From: Nocardioides soli
Lineage (GTDB): Bacteria; Actinomycetota; Actinomycetes; Propionibacteriales; Nocardioidaceae
Direction of reading: 5' to 3'
Assembly (NCBI RefSeq): GCF_014191495.1
Contig: NZ_JACHWR010000002.1
Coordinates: forward strand, 248,001 to 312,000
DNA: 64,000 nt
Shown here: positions 23,696 to 33,619 of the stretch, piece by piece
Position numbering within the stretch: position 1 is the stretch's first letter
How the letters are laid out: every line of letters begins with the position of its first letter
Notes under the pieces: generated by a model
What the model was told of the DNA's origin: nothing
Database searches by the model: none
Seen by the model: only the letters and a program-made list of their open reading frames with translations
Made by a program: the position numbers and the translations under genes

Positions 23696-26077
23696 ATGAC
23701 GGGGATCAGTCCCGCTGTCGTGGAAGTCTCCGGAGGCAATCTCGTCCTGGTCATCGTCGTCGCACTGATCGCGCTGGGCGCGCTCGCGATGGCGGCGATG
23801 TTCCGCCAGGAGGTACTTGCCGCCGGTGAGGGCACCGACAACATGAAGAACATCGCCCAGGCCGTCCAGGAGGGGGCGAACGCCTACCTGCAGCGGCAGT
23901 TCCGCACCTTGGCGATCTTCGCCGGCGTCGCGTTCTTCCTGTTGCTGGCGCTGCCCGCGGACGACACCACCGTCCGGATCTTCCGCTCCGTGTTCTTCCT
24001 GGTCGGTGCCGGGTTCTCCGCCGCCGTCGGGTACTTCGGCATGTCGCTCGCCGTCCGCGCGAACCTGCGGGTCGCTGCCGCCGCGCAGTCCCAGGGCCGC
24101 GACCCGGCGATGAACATCGGCTTCCGCACCGGCGCCACGGTGGGCATGCTCACCGTCGGCCTCGGCCTGCTGGGCGCCAGCATCGTGGTGATCATCTTCC
24201 AGGAGCACGCTCCGCACGTGCTCGAGGGCTTCGGCTTCGGCGCCGCGCTGCTCGCGATGTTCATGCGGGTCGGCGGCGGCATCTTCACCAAGGCCGCCGA
24301 CGTCGGCGCCGACCTGGTCGGCAAGGTCGAGAACAACATCCCCGAGGACGACCCGCGCAACGCGGCGACGATCGCCGACAACGTGGGCGACAACGTGGGG
24401 GACTGTGCCGGCATGGCCGCCGACCTGTTCGAGTCGTACGCCGTGACGCTGGTCGCCGCCCTGATCCTGGGCTCGCAGGCGTTCGGCGACAAGGGCCTGG
24501 TCTTCCCGCTCCTGATCCCCGCCATCGGCGCGCTCACCGCGGTCGCCGGCGTCTACCTCTGCCGGCCGCGTGCCGGGGAGAGCGGCCTGGTGACGATCAA
24601 CCGCGCGTTCTACATCTCGGCCGCGATCGGCGCGGTGGCGAGCGTCGTGCTGGCCTTCGTCTACCTGCCGGGCGACTTCTCCGACCTGACCAACGCCACC
24701 ATCCAGTCCGACGGCGACCCACGGATCATCGCCGCGGTCGCGGTGCTGATCGGCATCGTGCTCGCCGCGATCATCCTGAGCCTGACCGGCTACTTCACCG
24801 GCACCGAGTACCGGCCCGTCAAGGACGTCGGTCGCACCTCGCTGACCGGCGCCGCGACCGTCATCCTGTCCGGTCTCGCGGTCGGCTTCGAGTCGGCGGT
24901 CTACACCACCCTGGTGATCGGCGCGGCCGTCTTCGGCGCGTTCCTCATCGGCGGCGGCACGGTCGGCGTCGCGCTCTTCGCGGTCGCCCTGGCCGGCTGC
25001 GGTCTGCTGACGACCGTCGGTGTCATCGTCGCGATGGACACCTTCGGCCCGGTCTCCGACAACGCCCAGGGCATCGCGGAGATGTCGGGCGACGTGGACG
25101 ACGAGGGCGCGCAGATCCTGACCGAGCTCGACGCGGTGGGCAACACCACGAAGGCGATCACCAAGGGCATCGCGATCGCGACCGCGGTGCTCGCCGCGAG
25201 CGCGCTGTTCGGCTCCTACGTCAACAGCCTCGCGGAGTCGCTCAAGGAGGTCGGCGACGTCGGCGAGGTCAGCGACCTGACGGTGCTGTCGTTCAGCTTC
25301 GACATCTCCAACCCGAACATCCTGGTCGGTGCGCTGCTCGGCGCTGCGGTCGTGTTCCTCTTCTCGGGTCTGGCGATCAGTGCCGTCGGCCGGGCCGCGG
25401 GTGCCGTGGTGTACGAGGTGCGCCGGCAGTTCCGCGAGATCCCGGGCATCATGGAGGGCACCGGCCGTCCGGAGTACGGGCGCGTGGTCGACATCGTCAC
25501 CCGCGACTCGTTGCGCGAGCTCGCCACACCGGGGCTGCTCGCCGTGCTCGCGCCGATCGCCGTCGGCTTCGGCCTCGGCGTCGGACCCCTGGCCGGCTTC
25601 CTGGCCGGCGCGATCGCGACCGGCACGCTGATGGCGGTGTTCCTCGCCAACTCCGGTGGCGCCTGGGACAACGCCAAGAAGCTCGTCGAGGACGGCCACC
25701 ACGGTGGCAAGGGCTCCGAGGCGCACTCCGCGACGGTCATCGGCGACACCGTCGGCGACCCGTTCAAGGACACCGCCGGCCCGGCGATCAACCCGCTGCT
25801 CAAGGTGATGAACCTGGTCTCGCTGCTGATCGTCGCCGCGATCGTGAAGCTGTCGGTCGGCGAGGACGCCAACACGCCGCTGCGCGTCGCGATCGCGCTG
25901 GCCGCGTTCATCGGCATCGTCGTCGCGGTCTACGTGTCCAAGCGCCGCCCGATCGCGATCGACGCCGACGAGTCGGGGACCACGGCGCCGCCGCCCCCGC
26001 CGCCGGCCACCGCGCCGCCCGCCCCGCCCGCGGATCCGGCGCCGACGCAGCAGTTCGAGGCCCCGCAGCAGCGCTGA
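23696..26077 (+). CDS. hppA: Membrane-bound proton-translocating pyrophosphatase (K+-independent type)
   Basis: A 793-residue integral membrane enzyme that couples PPi hydrolysis to ion pumping. The catalytic signature ADVGADLVGKVE, the Asp-rich DNVGDNVGDCAG motif and the third site (GDTVGDPFKDTAGP) are all present. Lys486 in GNTTKAITKG marks the K+-independent subclass, which pumps protons. About 16 helices; a Pro/Ala-rich tail of about 35 residues ends the protein. ATG at 23696 is preceded by AGGAGG. It is monocistronic, bounded by a terminator. Confidence 0.96.
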   Translation: MTGISPAVVEVSGGNLVLVIVVALIALGALAMAAMFRQEVLAAGEGTDNMKNIAQAVQEGANAYLQRQFRTLAIFAGVAFFLLLALPADDTTVRIFRSVFFLVGAGFSAAVGYFGMSLAVRANLRVAAAAQSQGRDPAMNIGFRTGATVGMLTVGLGLLGASIVVIIFQEHAPHVLEGFGFGAALLAMFMRVGGGIFTKAADVGADLVGKVENNIPEDDPRNAATIADNVGDNVGDCAGMAADLFESYAVTLVAALILGSQAFGDKGLVFPLLIPAIGALTAVAGVYLCRPRAGESGLVTINRAFYISAAIGAVASVVLAFVYLPGDFSDLTNATIQSDGDPRIIAAVAVLIGIVLAAIILSLTGYFTGTEYRPVKDVGRTSLTGAATVILSGLAVGFESAVYTTLVIGAAVFGAFLIGGGTVGVALFAVALAGCGLLTTVGVIVAMDTFGPVSDNAQGIAEMSGDVDDEGAQILTELDAVGNTTKAITKGIAIATAVLAASALFGSYVNSLAESLKEVGDVGEVSDLTVLSFSFDISNPNILVGALLGAAVVFLFSGLAISAVGRAAGAVVYEVRRQFREIPGIMEGTGRPEYGRVVDIVTRDSLRELATPGLLAVLAPIAVGFGLGVGPLAGFLAGAIATGTLMAVFLANSGGAWDNAKKLVEDGHHGGKGSEAHSATVIGDTVGDPFKDTAGPAINPLLKVMNLVSLLIVAAIVKLSVGEDANTPLRVAIALAAFIGIVVAVYVSKRRPIAIDADESGTTAPPPPPPATAPPAPPADPAPTQQFEAPQQR

Positions 26078-26091
26078 GCCTGCCGGCCGAC

Positions 26092-26128
26092 CGAGCGACC
26101 CCGTCCCGACCAGGGGCGGGGTCGCTCG
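26092..26128 (+). terminator. Terminator hairpin after hppA
   Basis: 16-nt arms (26092-26107 and 26113-26128) pair with one mismatch around a 5-nt loop, 14 bp after the hppA stop codon. Confidence 0.75.
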
Positions 26129-26180
26129 CGTTCGGCCGGGGCGCGGACCGCCCGCAGCGGCGCGCTGCGAGACTGGCCCG

Positions 26181-26987
26181 GTGACCAACCGACCCGAGCG
26201 GATCGCCCTCATCTCCGACGTGCACGGCAACCTGACGGCGCTGGAGGCCGTGCTGGCCGACATCGACGCCCGCGGCATCACTCGGATCTTCAACCTCGGC
26301 GACTACGTCGGCAAGGGGCCGCGCGGGCGCGAGGTCATCGAGCTGTGCCGCGAGCGCTGCGAGGTCAACCTGCTGGGCAACTGGGACGACTTCCTGCCCG
26401 ACCCCGACCGGGACTTCGACAACGCCGCGATGCGCTGGTGGCTCGACCAACTCGGCCCCGGGCAGGGCGCCTGGCTGCGCGGCCTGCCCTTCTGTCACGA
26501 CTTCTGGCTCAGCGGGCGCCGCGTCCGGCTCTTCCACGCCTCGGAGGAGACCGTCCACCGACGGGTGCGCTACGTGCGCTCCCAGGCCGAGTTCGAGGGG
26601 CTGTTCCGCAACACGGAGGCGACCGGAGAGGGCCCGCCGCCCGACCTGGTGGGGTACGCCGACACCCACGACCCGCACTACGAGTGCCAGCTCGAGCGGC
26701 GGACCAGCTTCAACACCGGCTCGGTCGGCAACTGCATGGGCGACCCGACCCCGCTCTACTGCGTGCTGGAGGGCGTCGTGGACAGCGAGCAGACGGCCCC
26801 GTGGTCGGTCTCCTACGTCCGGGTGCCCTACGACGTCGACGCCGAGCTCGCCGCCGCCCGCGAGCTGGGGATGCCGGAGTACGACGGCTACGAGCTGGAG
26901 CTGCGGCACGGCCTCTACCGCGGCGGCCTGGCCCAGTGGCGCGCCGGCGAGCGCCCGACCGGCTACCACGAGCGGGTTCCGGCATGA
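26181..26987 (+). CDS. Calcineurin-like metallophosphoesterase (YfcE/DUF2437-like)
   Basis: A 268-residue phosphoesterase. Metal-binding motifs are SDVHGN (residues 11-16), GDYVGKGP and GNWDD, with a later histidine in FHAS. The final GHxH-type motif is replaced by GYADTHDP, so one usual histidine ligand is a tyrosine. Substrates in this family range from nucleotides to proteins. The ATGA overlap with the next methyltransferase gene suggests they work together. Starts with GTG. Confidence 0.83.
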   Translation: MTNRPERIALISDVHGNLTALEAVLADIDARGITRIFNLGDYVGKGPRGREVIELCRERCEVNLLGNWDDFLPDPDRDFDNAAMRWWLDQLGPGQGAWLRGLPFCHDFWLSGRRVRLFHASEETVHRRVRYVRSQAEFEGLFRNTEATGEGPPPDLVGYADTHDPHYECQLERRTSFNTGSVGNCMGDPTPLYCVLEGVVDSEQTAPWSVSYVRVPYDVDAELAAARELGMPEYDGYELELRHGLYRGGLAQWRAGERPTGYHERVPA

Positions 26988-28438
26988 GCACCCCGCTGCC
27001 CACACGACTGCGATCGGCCCTGGTCGCCGCCGACTTCACCTACGACCGGGTCGCGGAGCTGCTGGGCCCGGCCGCGCACGACGCGCTGGGACGCAACGAG
27101 ACCACGCCCGCGCTGCGACGTACGCCGGGCGGGAGTCCGCTCGAGACCCTGGTGCGACTCTTCCTGCTGCAGACGGTCGTCGACCTCGACGCCGCCGAGC
27201 GGGCGCTGCCCGGGCTCGTCGACCGGCTGGCCGCGGAGGGCTTCCTCGAGCGGTCCGTCGGCGAGGTCGCGGCCCGCCTCGACGTCCGCCCGTACGCCGC
27301 GGACGGCGACAGCCTCTGGGTCGTCAGCGACCTGACCCCCGGGCTCGACGGCGGCCCCAGCCGGGTCGGGCCCGACCACGTGCTCGGCATCAGCTCGGCG
27401 TCGACGTCCCTGGCCCAGCTGACGATCCGCGAGCCGGTCGGCCGCTCGCTCGACCTCGGCACCGGCTGCGGGGTCCAGGCCCTGCACCTCGCGAGCCACA
27501 GCGCCGCGGTCGTGGCGACCGACGTCAACGAGCGGGCGCTGCGGATCGCCCGCTTCAACGTCGCGCTCAACGACCTCGGCACGCCGGTCGACGTGCGCAG
27601 CGGGTCGTTCTTCGAGCCGGTGGCGGGGGAGCGCTTCGACCTGATCGCGACCAACCCGCCGTTCGTGATCTCGCCGGCGACCGGCGAACGCCTCGTCTAC
27701 CGCGACTCCGGCCTGCCCGGCGACCGTGCGGTCGAGCACATCGTGCGCGCCGCGCCCGCGCACCTGAGCGACGGTGGCTGGTGCCAGGTGCTCGCCAACT
27801 GGGTGATCCCTGTCGGCGCCTCCTGGGAGGACCGGCTGGCCGGCTGGGCGGATCCCGAGTGCGACCTGTACGTCGTGCAGCGCGAGGTCGTCGACCCGGC
27901 GTCGTACGTCGAGCTCTGGCTCAAGGACGCCGGCCGGCACGGCGGCCCCGACTACGCCACCCGCTACGACACCTGGCTGTCGTGGTTCGAGGAGCAGGGC
28001 ATCGGGGCGGTCGGCTTCGGGTGGATCAACCTGCGCCGGACGGGCGCCGAGCGGCCGGTGCGCGAGCTGCTGGAGTGGCCCTACGACGTCGAGCAGCCGA
28101 TCGCCCCGGCCCTGCACGACTGGGCGATCGCAGGGGACCGCGAGGTCGACCTGGACTCCCGGCTGGTGCTCCGCTCCGACGTACGACAGGAGACCCTGGG
28201 CGCGCCGGGCGCCGAGGACCCCGAGACCGTCGTGCTCCGGCAGCAGCGCGGGCTGCGCCGCGCGCGCCGTGCCGACACCGTCGAGGCGGCGCTGGTCGGC
28301 GCCTGCGACGGCGAGCTGTCCGTGGGCCAGATCCTCGACGCGCTCGCCCAGCTGCTCGACCTGGACCCGGCCGAGACCCGGGATACCTACCTGCCGGTGG
28401 TGCGGGAGCTCGTGGTCGAGGGCTTCCTGGAGTCCTGA
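26984..28438 (+). CDS. HemK-type methyltransferase with large flanking domains
   Basis: A 484-residue protein. A central Rossmann domain has SLDLGTGCGVQALHL (about residue 163) and the catalytic NPPF motif (ATNPPFVIS, about residue 223), typical of N5-glutamine or N6-adenine methylases. An N-terminal helical domain (1-150) and a C-terminal winged-helix-like region (about 410-484: LVGACDGELSVGQILDALA) flank it. Substrate not identifiable. It is conserved in actinobacteria close to topA. Starts by overlapping the phosphoesterase stop. Confidence 0.82.
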   Translation: MSTPLPTRLRSALVAADFTYDRVAELLGPAAHDALGRNETTPALRRTPGGSPLETLVRLFLLQTVVDLDAAERALPGLVDRLAAEGFLERSVGEVAARLDVRPYAADGDSLWVVSDLTPGLDGGPSRVGPDHVLGISSASTSLAQLTIREPVGRSLDLGTGCGVQALHLASHSAAVVATDVNERALRIARFNVALNDLGTPVDVRSGSFFEPVAGERFDLIATNPPFVISPATGERLVYRDSGLPGDRAVEHIVRAAPAHLSDGGWCQVLANWVIPVGASWEDRLAGWADPECDLYVVQREVVDPASYVELWLKDAGRHGGPDYATRYDTWLSWFEEQGIGAVGFGWINLRRTGAERPVRELLEWPYDVEQPIAPALHDWAIAGDREVDLDSRLVLRSDVRQETLGAPGAEDPETVVLRQQRGLRRARRADTVEAALVGACDGELSVGQILDALAQLLDLDPAETRDTYLPVVRELVVEGFLES

Positions 28439-28444
28439 GCCGGG

Positions 28445-29455
28445 CTACCGCCGCGGGACCTTGACCCTCACCACGGTCTTCGACGCGACGATCGCGGCCG
28501 GCCCGGCGTAGGCCACGGTGAGCCGATGCCTGCCGGGCTTCAGCTTGCGCAGTTTCACGACCACCTTGCCCTTGCTCCGCGCGGTGAGCCTGGCCCGGCC
28601 CATGCTCCGGCTGCCGTCGGTGACCGACACCGTGCCGACCGGCCGGGGCACGCCCGGAACGGTCACGACGGCGGTGAGCCGGGTCTTCCGCACGGCCGCG
28701 GCGACGGACGAGACCGGTCGGGGCACCACGGCCGAGGAGTCCTCGTAGACGGCGTCGGCGCGGGCGCCCTCGGGGTCCTCCACGGTCAGCCGGAAGCCGA
28801 CCTTCGCGCCGACCGCCTCGAGGGGGACCTCGAACCGCTGCCACCAGGCGCCGTCGCTGTACTCGTCGGCCACCACACCGCCGATGAACCACTCGACGGT
28901 CACGTAGTCCGTGTCGACGGTGATGCCGCTCCAGGAGCCCGTGCTGACCGTGAGGGTCCGACCGACGGCCGCCTCGCCGCTCAGCCGCGGCGCCTGCTGC
29001 ACCGTCGGTGCCGTCAGCAGCAGGGAGACGTCGGGCAGCAGCCCGTCCTCGAGCTCGACGCCCGACGACGTGACCCGGCCCGCGGCGTCGACGTCGACGG
29101 TCGCCGGGTCGTCGTCCGCGTCGTTCTCGAGGTACGCCGTGGCGTACCCGGTCTTGCCGAAGCTGAGCCAGTAGCTGCCGGCCGGCACGCGCACCGCGTA
29201 GACCGCCTCGTCGTCGACCAGCTGCGAGGTGCCGGTCGCGACGGCGGAGCCACCGCCTGCAGGCAGCACCGACACGGTGACGCCCACCAGCGGCTCGGCG
29301 TCCGGGTCGGACACCGTGCCCGACAGCACGAACGGCTCGACCGCGGTCGCCGCGGGCGCCAGCAGGACGGCGGGCGCGGGTGCGGCCAGGAGGAGGCCGA
29401 GCAGGGCGACGAGGAGCCTGGGCGCGCGCGGGGCGGCGCCGACGGGGGAGCGCAT
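28445..29455 (-). CDS. Secreted protein with carboxypeptidase-regulatory-like and Ig-like domains
   Basis: A 336-residue exported protein. A signal peptide (about 1-38, Arg start then LLVALLGLLLAAPAPA) leads to a carboxypeptidase regulatory-like domain (about 42-145, LSGTVSDPDAEPLVGVTVSV). A middle Ig/Big-like repeat (about 150-240) and a C-terminal Ig-like repeat (about 250-335) with a basic end follow. No catalytic residues or sortase signal are visible. It is probably an adhesin-like or structural envelope protein. It converges with the methyltransferase gene, leaving 6 bp between stops. Confidence 0.75.
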   Translation of the reverse strand: MRSPVGAAPRAPRLLVALLGLLLAAPAPAVLLAPAATAVEPFVLSGTVSDPDAEPLVGVTVSVLPAGGGSAVATGTSQLVDDEAVYAVRVPAGSYWLSFGKTGYATAYLENDADDDPATVDVDAAGRVTSSGVELEDGLLPDVSLLLTAPTVQQAPRLSGEAAVGRTLTVSTGSWSGITVDTDYVTVEWFIGGVVADEYSDGAWWQRFEVPLEAVGAKVGFRLTVEDPEGARADAVYEDSSAVVPRPVSSVAAAVRKTRLTAVVTVPGVPRPVGTVSVTDGSRSMGRARLTARSKGKVVVKLRKLKPGRHRLTVAYAGPAAIVASKTVVRVKVPRR

Positions 29456-29525
29456 ACCTGAATGGTCGGCAATGCGGCCCCGGTTCGTAGCCGAATCCCG
29501 AGAACCGGTCGCCGGTCCAGGCCGG

Positions 29526-30197
29526 TCAGCGGAGCTGGCCGGCCACCTCGAGCGGCTGCTGCTGCTCCTCGCTGCCGAGCGTCATGTCGACCTCCAGCCG
29601 CAGCACCGGCGCCGGCTCGCAGGACGCCTCGAGGACCCGGACCGTGCCCGACTCCCCGCCGGCGCTGCTGGCCGCCTCGTTGCCGTCGGTGTCCGCGACG
29701 AACAGCACCATCGGGAAGCGGTCGGAGCGCATGTCCCACTCGTGGGGGAACGTGAAGGTCCGATCGCCCTCGATCTTCGGCACGATCCCCTCGAAGTAGA
29801 CGAAGGGCTCGATGACCCGGTCGCCCTCGACCGCGCGCGGGCTGACCGCCCAGATCCGCTGCGGCCCGCCACCCGCCGCCTCGTCCTCCACCGGGGGCTT
29901 GCAGGTCACCTCGATGTCGTGGAAGGCGTACGTCGAGCCGTCGGGCCGGGTCAGCACCAGCTCGCGGGCGGGCGGGTCGACCGCGACGCTCTGGCCGGCG
30001 CCGTCGTCGCCGCTCAGCGCCGCGAAGACGGTGCCGCCGACGGCGAGCACGCCCAGCGCGGTGCCTCCGACCAGCACCGTACGCCGACGGCGGCGGCGCA
30101 CCGCGGCCCGCCGCTCGACGCGCTGCACGGTGTCCACCGGCGGCGCCAGCGCGGCGTCCAGGCGCGCGTACCCGTCGTTGATCTGCTGCTCGGTCAT
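29526..30197 (-). CDS. Single-pass membrane protein, probable partner of the SigE-family sigma factor
   Basis: A 223-residue protein. An N-terminal cytoplasmic region (1-40) with an Arg cluster ([15 protein letters not shown]) precedes one transmembrane helix (about 41-61) and an extracytoplasmic domain with two cysteines (in VTCKPP and EASCEP). This layout fits an anti-sigma or sensor partner of the sigma factor gene 18 bp upstream on the same strand. It lacks a recognisable zinc-binding anti-sigma motif, so that role is inference. Confidence 0.65.
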   Translation of the reverse strand: MTEQQINDGYARLDAALAPPVDTVQRVERRAAVRRRRRRTVLVGGTALGVLAVGGTVFAALSGDDGAGQSVAVDPPARELVLTRPDGSTYAFHDIEVTCKPPVEDEAAGGGPQRIWAVSPRAVEGDRVIEPFVYFEGIVPKIEGDRTFTFPHEWDMRSDRFPMVLFVADTDGNEAASSAGGESGTVRVLEASCEPAPVLRLEVDMTLGSEEQQQPLEVAGQLR

Positions 30198-30215
30198 GTG
30201 CTCAGTCCTCTCGTG

Positions 30216-30719
30216 TCATGCCTGGCCGACGCGCAGCACGCCGTGCTGGCGGGCGTGCTCGCGCAGCCGCTCGGTCCCGCGGGAGAGCTGGCTCTTGACC
30301 GTGCCCTCCGAGCAGCCCATCCGCTCGGCGATGCCGCGCACGTCGAGGTCCTCGACGTACCGGAGCGCCAGCGCGGTGCGCTGCCGCGGCGAGAGGGTCG
30401 CGAGCGCCTCGACGAGCCAGGCGTCGACCTCGCCGACGAGCTCGACCGGCGCCGCCTCGCGGGTGCCGACCAGGAGCGGGAGCTCGCGGCGCAGCCGCCG
30501 GATCCGGTCGATGTTGAGCCGCACCATCACGGTGCGTGCGTACGCCGCGGGCTCGTCGAGCCGGGTCCGGCCCCAGCGTTCGCCCATCCGGGCGAACGTC
30601 TCCTGGGTCAGGTCCCAGGCGTCGTGGGGGTCGGCCGTCAGCGCGTGTGCGAACCCGAGCAGCGACCTGCTCTGCACCGCGACGAAGTCCGCGAAGTCCC
30701 CCGTCAGATCACCCTCCAC
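30216..30719 (-). CDS. SigE-family (SigE70) RNA polymerase sigma factor
   Basis: A 167-residue ECF-like sigma factor. Region 2 (about 8-75) includes DPHDAWDLTQETF, and region 4 (about 110-158) has LSPRQRTALALRYVEDLDVRGIAERMGCSEGTVKSQLSRG compatible with a helix-turn-helix. Length fits the actinobacterial SigE family. GTG at 30719 is preferred because GGAGG lies 7 nt upstream; a GTG six codons earlier is the alternative. It is divergent from topA (203 bp between starts) and co-transcribed with the membrane protein gene downstream. Confidence 0.9.
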   Translation of the reverse strand: MEGDLTGDFADFVAVQSRSLLGFAHALTADPHDAWDLTQETFARMGERWGRTRLDEPAAYARTVMVRLNIDRIRRLRRELPLLVGTREAAPVELVGEVDAWLVEALATLSPRQRTALALRYVEDLDVRGIAERMGCSEGTVKSQLSRGTERLREHARQHGVLRVGQA

Positions 30720-30922
30720 CGTCCGCCTCCGAGTCACCCGGTCGTCCCCTCGCCTACTCTTCCTTGACGGGGACACGGCGCGGAACGTTGAGGGCCCGGG
30801 GTGTCTTCTTCGCGGACGCCCGGGAATGCCCGGCGTGCTCCACGCGCTACCGTGTCGGCCGTAGTACCGCTTCACCCGGCAGAGCGAACCGGGCACCATC
30901 CCACTGCAGGAGACAAGAACCC

Positions 30923-33619
30923 GTGGCCCACAAGTTGGTGATCGTCGAGTCCCCGGCCAAGGCTCGCAAGATCGGCGAGTACCTCGGCCAGGGGTACGTC
31001 GTCGAGTCCTCCATCGGCCACATCCGCGACCTCCCGCAGAGCGCCGCCGACACCCCGGCGAAGATCAAGGACAAGCCGTGGGGCCGGCTCGCCGTCGACG
31101 TCGACAACGGCTTCGAGCCCTACTACGTCGTGCCGCGCGACAAGAAGTCGCACATCTCCAAGCTGAAGACGCTCATCAAGGACGCCGACGAGCTCTACCT
31201 CGCCACCGATGAGGACCGCGAGGGCGAGGCGATCGCCTGGCACCTGCTCGACGAGCTGAAGCCCAAGGGCATCCCGGTGCACCGGATGGTCTTCCACGAG
31301 ATCACCAAGCCGGCGATCCTCGCCGCCGCCGAGAACCCGCGCGAGCTGGCCATGGACCTCGTCGAGGCCCAGGAGACCCGCCGCATCCTCGACCGCCTCT
31401 ACGGCTACGAGGTCAGCCCGGTGCTCTGGAAGAAGGTCATGTCCGGCCTGTCGGCCGGCCGCGTGCAGTCGGTGGCCACCCGCCTGGTCGTCGACCGCGA
31501 GCGCGAGCGGATGGCGTTCCGGGTCGCGTCGTACTGGGACCTCGAGGGCACCTTCGACGCCGGGGCGAGCAAGGAGCCCCGGATGTTCCCGGCCAAGCTC
31601 CACTCGATCGACGGCGGCCGGGTGGCCAGCGGGTCCGACTTCGGTCCGGACGGGCTGCTGAAGTCCCGCAAGGACGAGCGCGTCCATCTCGACCGGGCCG
31701 CCGCCGAGGCCCTGGTCGCGGCGCTCGCGGACACGACGTACGACGTCCGCTCGGTCGAGGCCAAGCCCTACCGACGCTCGCCGTACGCGCCGTTCCGCAC
31801 CACCACCCTCCAGCAGGAGGCGAGCCGCAAGCTCGGCATGAGCGCGTCGGTGACCATGTCGGTCGCGCAGCGCCTGTACGAGAACGGCTTCATCACCTAC
31901 ATGCGTACCGACTCCACCACGCTGTCGGGCGCCGCCATCGGCGCGGCCCGCGCGCAGGTGCAGGAGCTGTACGGCGCGGAGTACCTCCCCGACGCGCCGC
32001 GCACCTACGCCAGCAAGGTGAAGAACGCGCAGGAGGCGCACGAGGCGATCCGGCCCGCCGGCGACTTCTTCCGCACCCCTGCGCAGACCGGCCTGACCGG
32101 CGACCAGTTCCGCCTCTACGAGCTGATCTGGATGCGCACGGTCGCCTCGCAGATGAAGGACGCGGTCGGCCAGACGGTGTCCGTGCGGATCGGCGGCGCG
32201 GCCGCCGACGGCCGGGATGTGGTGTTCGGCGCGTCCGGCCGGGTGATCACCTTCCACGGCTTCCTCAAGGCGTACGTCGAGGGCACCGACGCCGGCAAGC
32301 GCAGCGACGACGACCAGGTGCCGCTGCCCGACCTGCACGAGGGCGACGCCGTCACCGCCGCGTCGCTGGCCGCGAACGGCCACGAGACCAAGCCGCCGGC
32401 CCGCTACACCGAGGCCACGCTGATCAAGGAGCTCGAGGAGCGGGAGATCGGCCGGCCGTCGACGTACGCCTCGATCATCGGGACGATCCTCAACCGCGGC
32501 TACGTCTACAAGAAGGGCACGGCGCTGGTGCCGGCCTGGCTGGCGTTCTCGGTGATCCGGCTGCTGGAGGAGCACTTCCCGCGGCAGGTCTCCTACGAGT
32601 TCACCGCCGGCATGGAGGACGTGCTCGACGAGATCGCCGGCGGCCGCAAGGACCGCAACACCGAGCTCTCGGAGTTCTACTACGGCTCCGACACGGTGGC
32701 CGGGCTCAAGCCGCTCGTTGACGGGCTCGGCGACATCGACGCGCGCGAGCTGGCCACCTTCCCGATCGCGGGACCCGACTCGGGCGTCCACCTGCGCGTG
32801 GGTCGCTACGGCCCCTACCTGGAGGGCCCCGACGACGAGGGCACGCCGTACGCCCGCCGCGCGAACGTGCCCGACGACCTGCCGCCCGACGAGCTGACCC
32901 TCGAGAAGGCCAAGGAGCTGCTCGCCAACCCGGCGGGCGAGGAGATCCAGCTCGGGGTGCACCCGGAGAGCGGCCTGCAGGTCGTGGCGAAGAACGGCCG
33001 GTTCGGCCCCTACGTCACCGAGGTGCTGCCCGAGGATGTGAAGAAGGGCACCAAGCCGCGCACCGGCTCGCTCTTCAAGTCGATGTCGCTCGACACGATC
33101 ACCCTCGACGACGCCCTCAAGCTGTTGTCGCTGCCCCGCGTGGTCGGCGTCGACCCCGAGTCCGGCGACGAGATCACCGCGCAGAACGGTCGCTACGGTC
33201 CGTACCTGAAGAAGGGCACCGACTCGCGCTCGCTCGCCAGCGAGGACCAGCTGCTCACGATCGGCCTCGACGAGGCGCTGCGCATCTACGCCCAGCCCAA
33301 GCAGCGCGGCCGGGCCGCCGCCGCGGCCCCGCTCAAGGAGCTCGGCAACGACCCCGTGTCGGGTCAGCCGGTGGTCGTGAAGGCGGGCCGCTTCGGCGAG
33401 TACGTCACCGACGGCGAGTACAACGCCACCCTCCGCAAGGACGACTCGGTCGAGTCGATCACGATCGAGCGGGCCGCCGAGCTGCTCGCCGAGCGCCGCG
33501 CCAAGGGCCCGGCGAAGAAGGCCGCCAAGAAGACCGCGAAGAAGGCGGCCAAGAAGGCCCCGGCGAAGAAGACCGCGGCGAAGAAGACCGCCAAGAAGGC
33601 TCCCGCCAAGAAGGCGTGA
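30923..33619 (+). CDS. topA: DNA topoisomerase I
   Basis: An 898-residue type IA topoisomerase that relaxes negative supercoils. The Toprim domain has Glu9 (VIVESPAKA) and Asp96/Asp98/Glu100 (ATDEDRE) for metal binding; the catalytic tyrosine is Tyr326 in GFITYMRTDST. Several C-terminal topo-C repeats follow (GRYGPYL/GRFGPYV motifs from about 620), then a Lys/Ala tail (from about 860) like that shown to stimulate mycobacterial topoisomerase I. No zinc fingers, as usual in actinobacteria. GTG start after AGGAGA. Confidence 0.97.
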   Translation: MAHKLVIVESPAKARKIGEYLGQGYVVESSIGHIRDLPQSAADTPAKIKDKPWGRLAVDVDNGFEPYYVVPRDKKSHISKLKTLIKDADELYLATDEDREGEAIAWHLLDELKPKGIPVHRMVFHEITKPAILAAAENPRELAMDLVEAQETRRILDRLYGYEVSPVLWKKVMSGLSAGRVQSVATRLVVDRERERMAFRVASYWDLEGTFDAGASKEPRMFPAKLHSIDGGRVASGSDFGPDGLLKSRKDERVHLDRAAAEALVAALADTTYDVRSVEAKPYRRSPYAPFRTTTLQQEASRKLGMSASVTMSVAQRLYENGFITYMRTDSTTLSGAAIGAARAQVQELYGAEYLPDAPRTYASKVKNAQEAHEAIRPAGDFFRTPAQTGLTGDQFRLYELIWMRTVASQMKDAVGQTVSVRIGGAAADGRDVVFGASGRVITFHGFLKAYVEGTDAGKRSDDDQVPLPDLHEGDAVTAASLAANGHETKPPARYTEATLIKELEEREIGRPSTYASIIGTILNRGYVYKKGTALVPAWLAFSVIRLLEEHFPRQVSYEFTAGMEDVLDEIAGGRKDRNTELSEFYYGSDTVAGLKPLVDGLGDIDARELATFPIAGPDSGVHLRVGRYGPYLEGPDDEGTPYARRANVPDDLPPDELTLEKAKELLANPAGEEIQLGVHPESGLQVVAKNGRFGPYVTEVLPEDVKKGTKPRTGSLFKSMSLDTITLDDALKLLSLPRVVGVDPESGDEITAQNGRYGPYLKKGTDSRSLASEDQLLTIGLDEALRIYAQPKQRGRAAAAAPLKELGNDPVSGQPVVVKAGRFGEYVTDGEYNATLRKDDSVESITIERAAELLAERRAKGPAKKAAKKTAKKAAKKAPAKKTAAKKTAKKAPAKKA

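Noticed and set aside
33364..33609. Phe/Ala-rich minus-strand frame over the topA tail
   Set aside because: It is the antisense image of the Lys/Ala repeats of topA, which gives artificial hydrophobic repeats.
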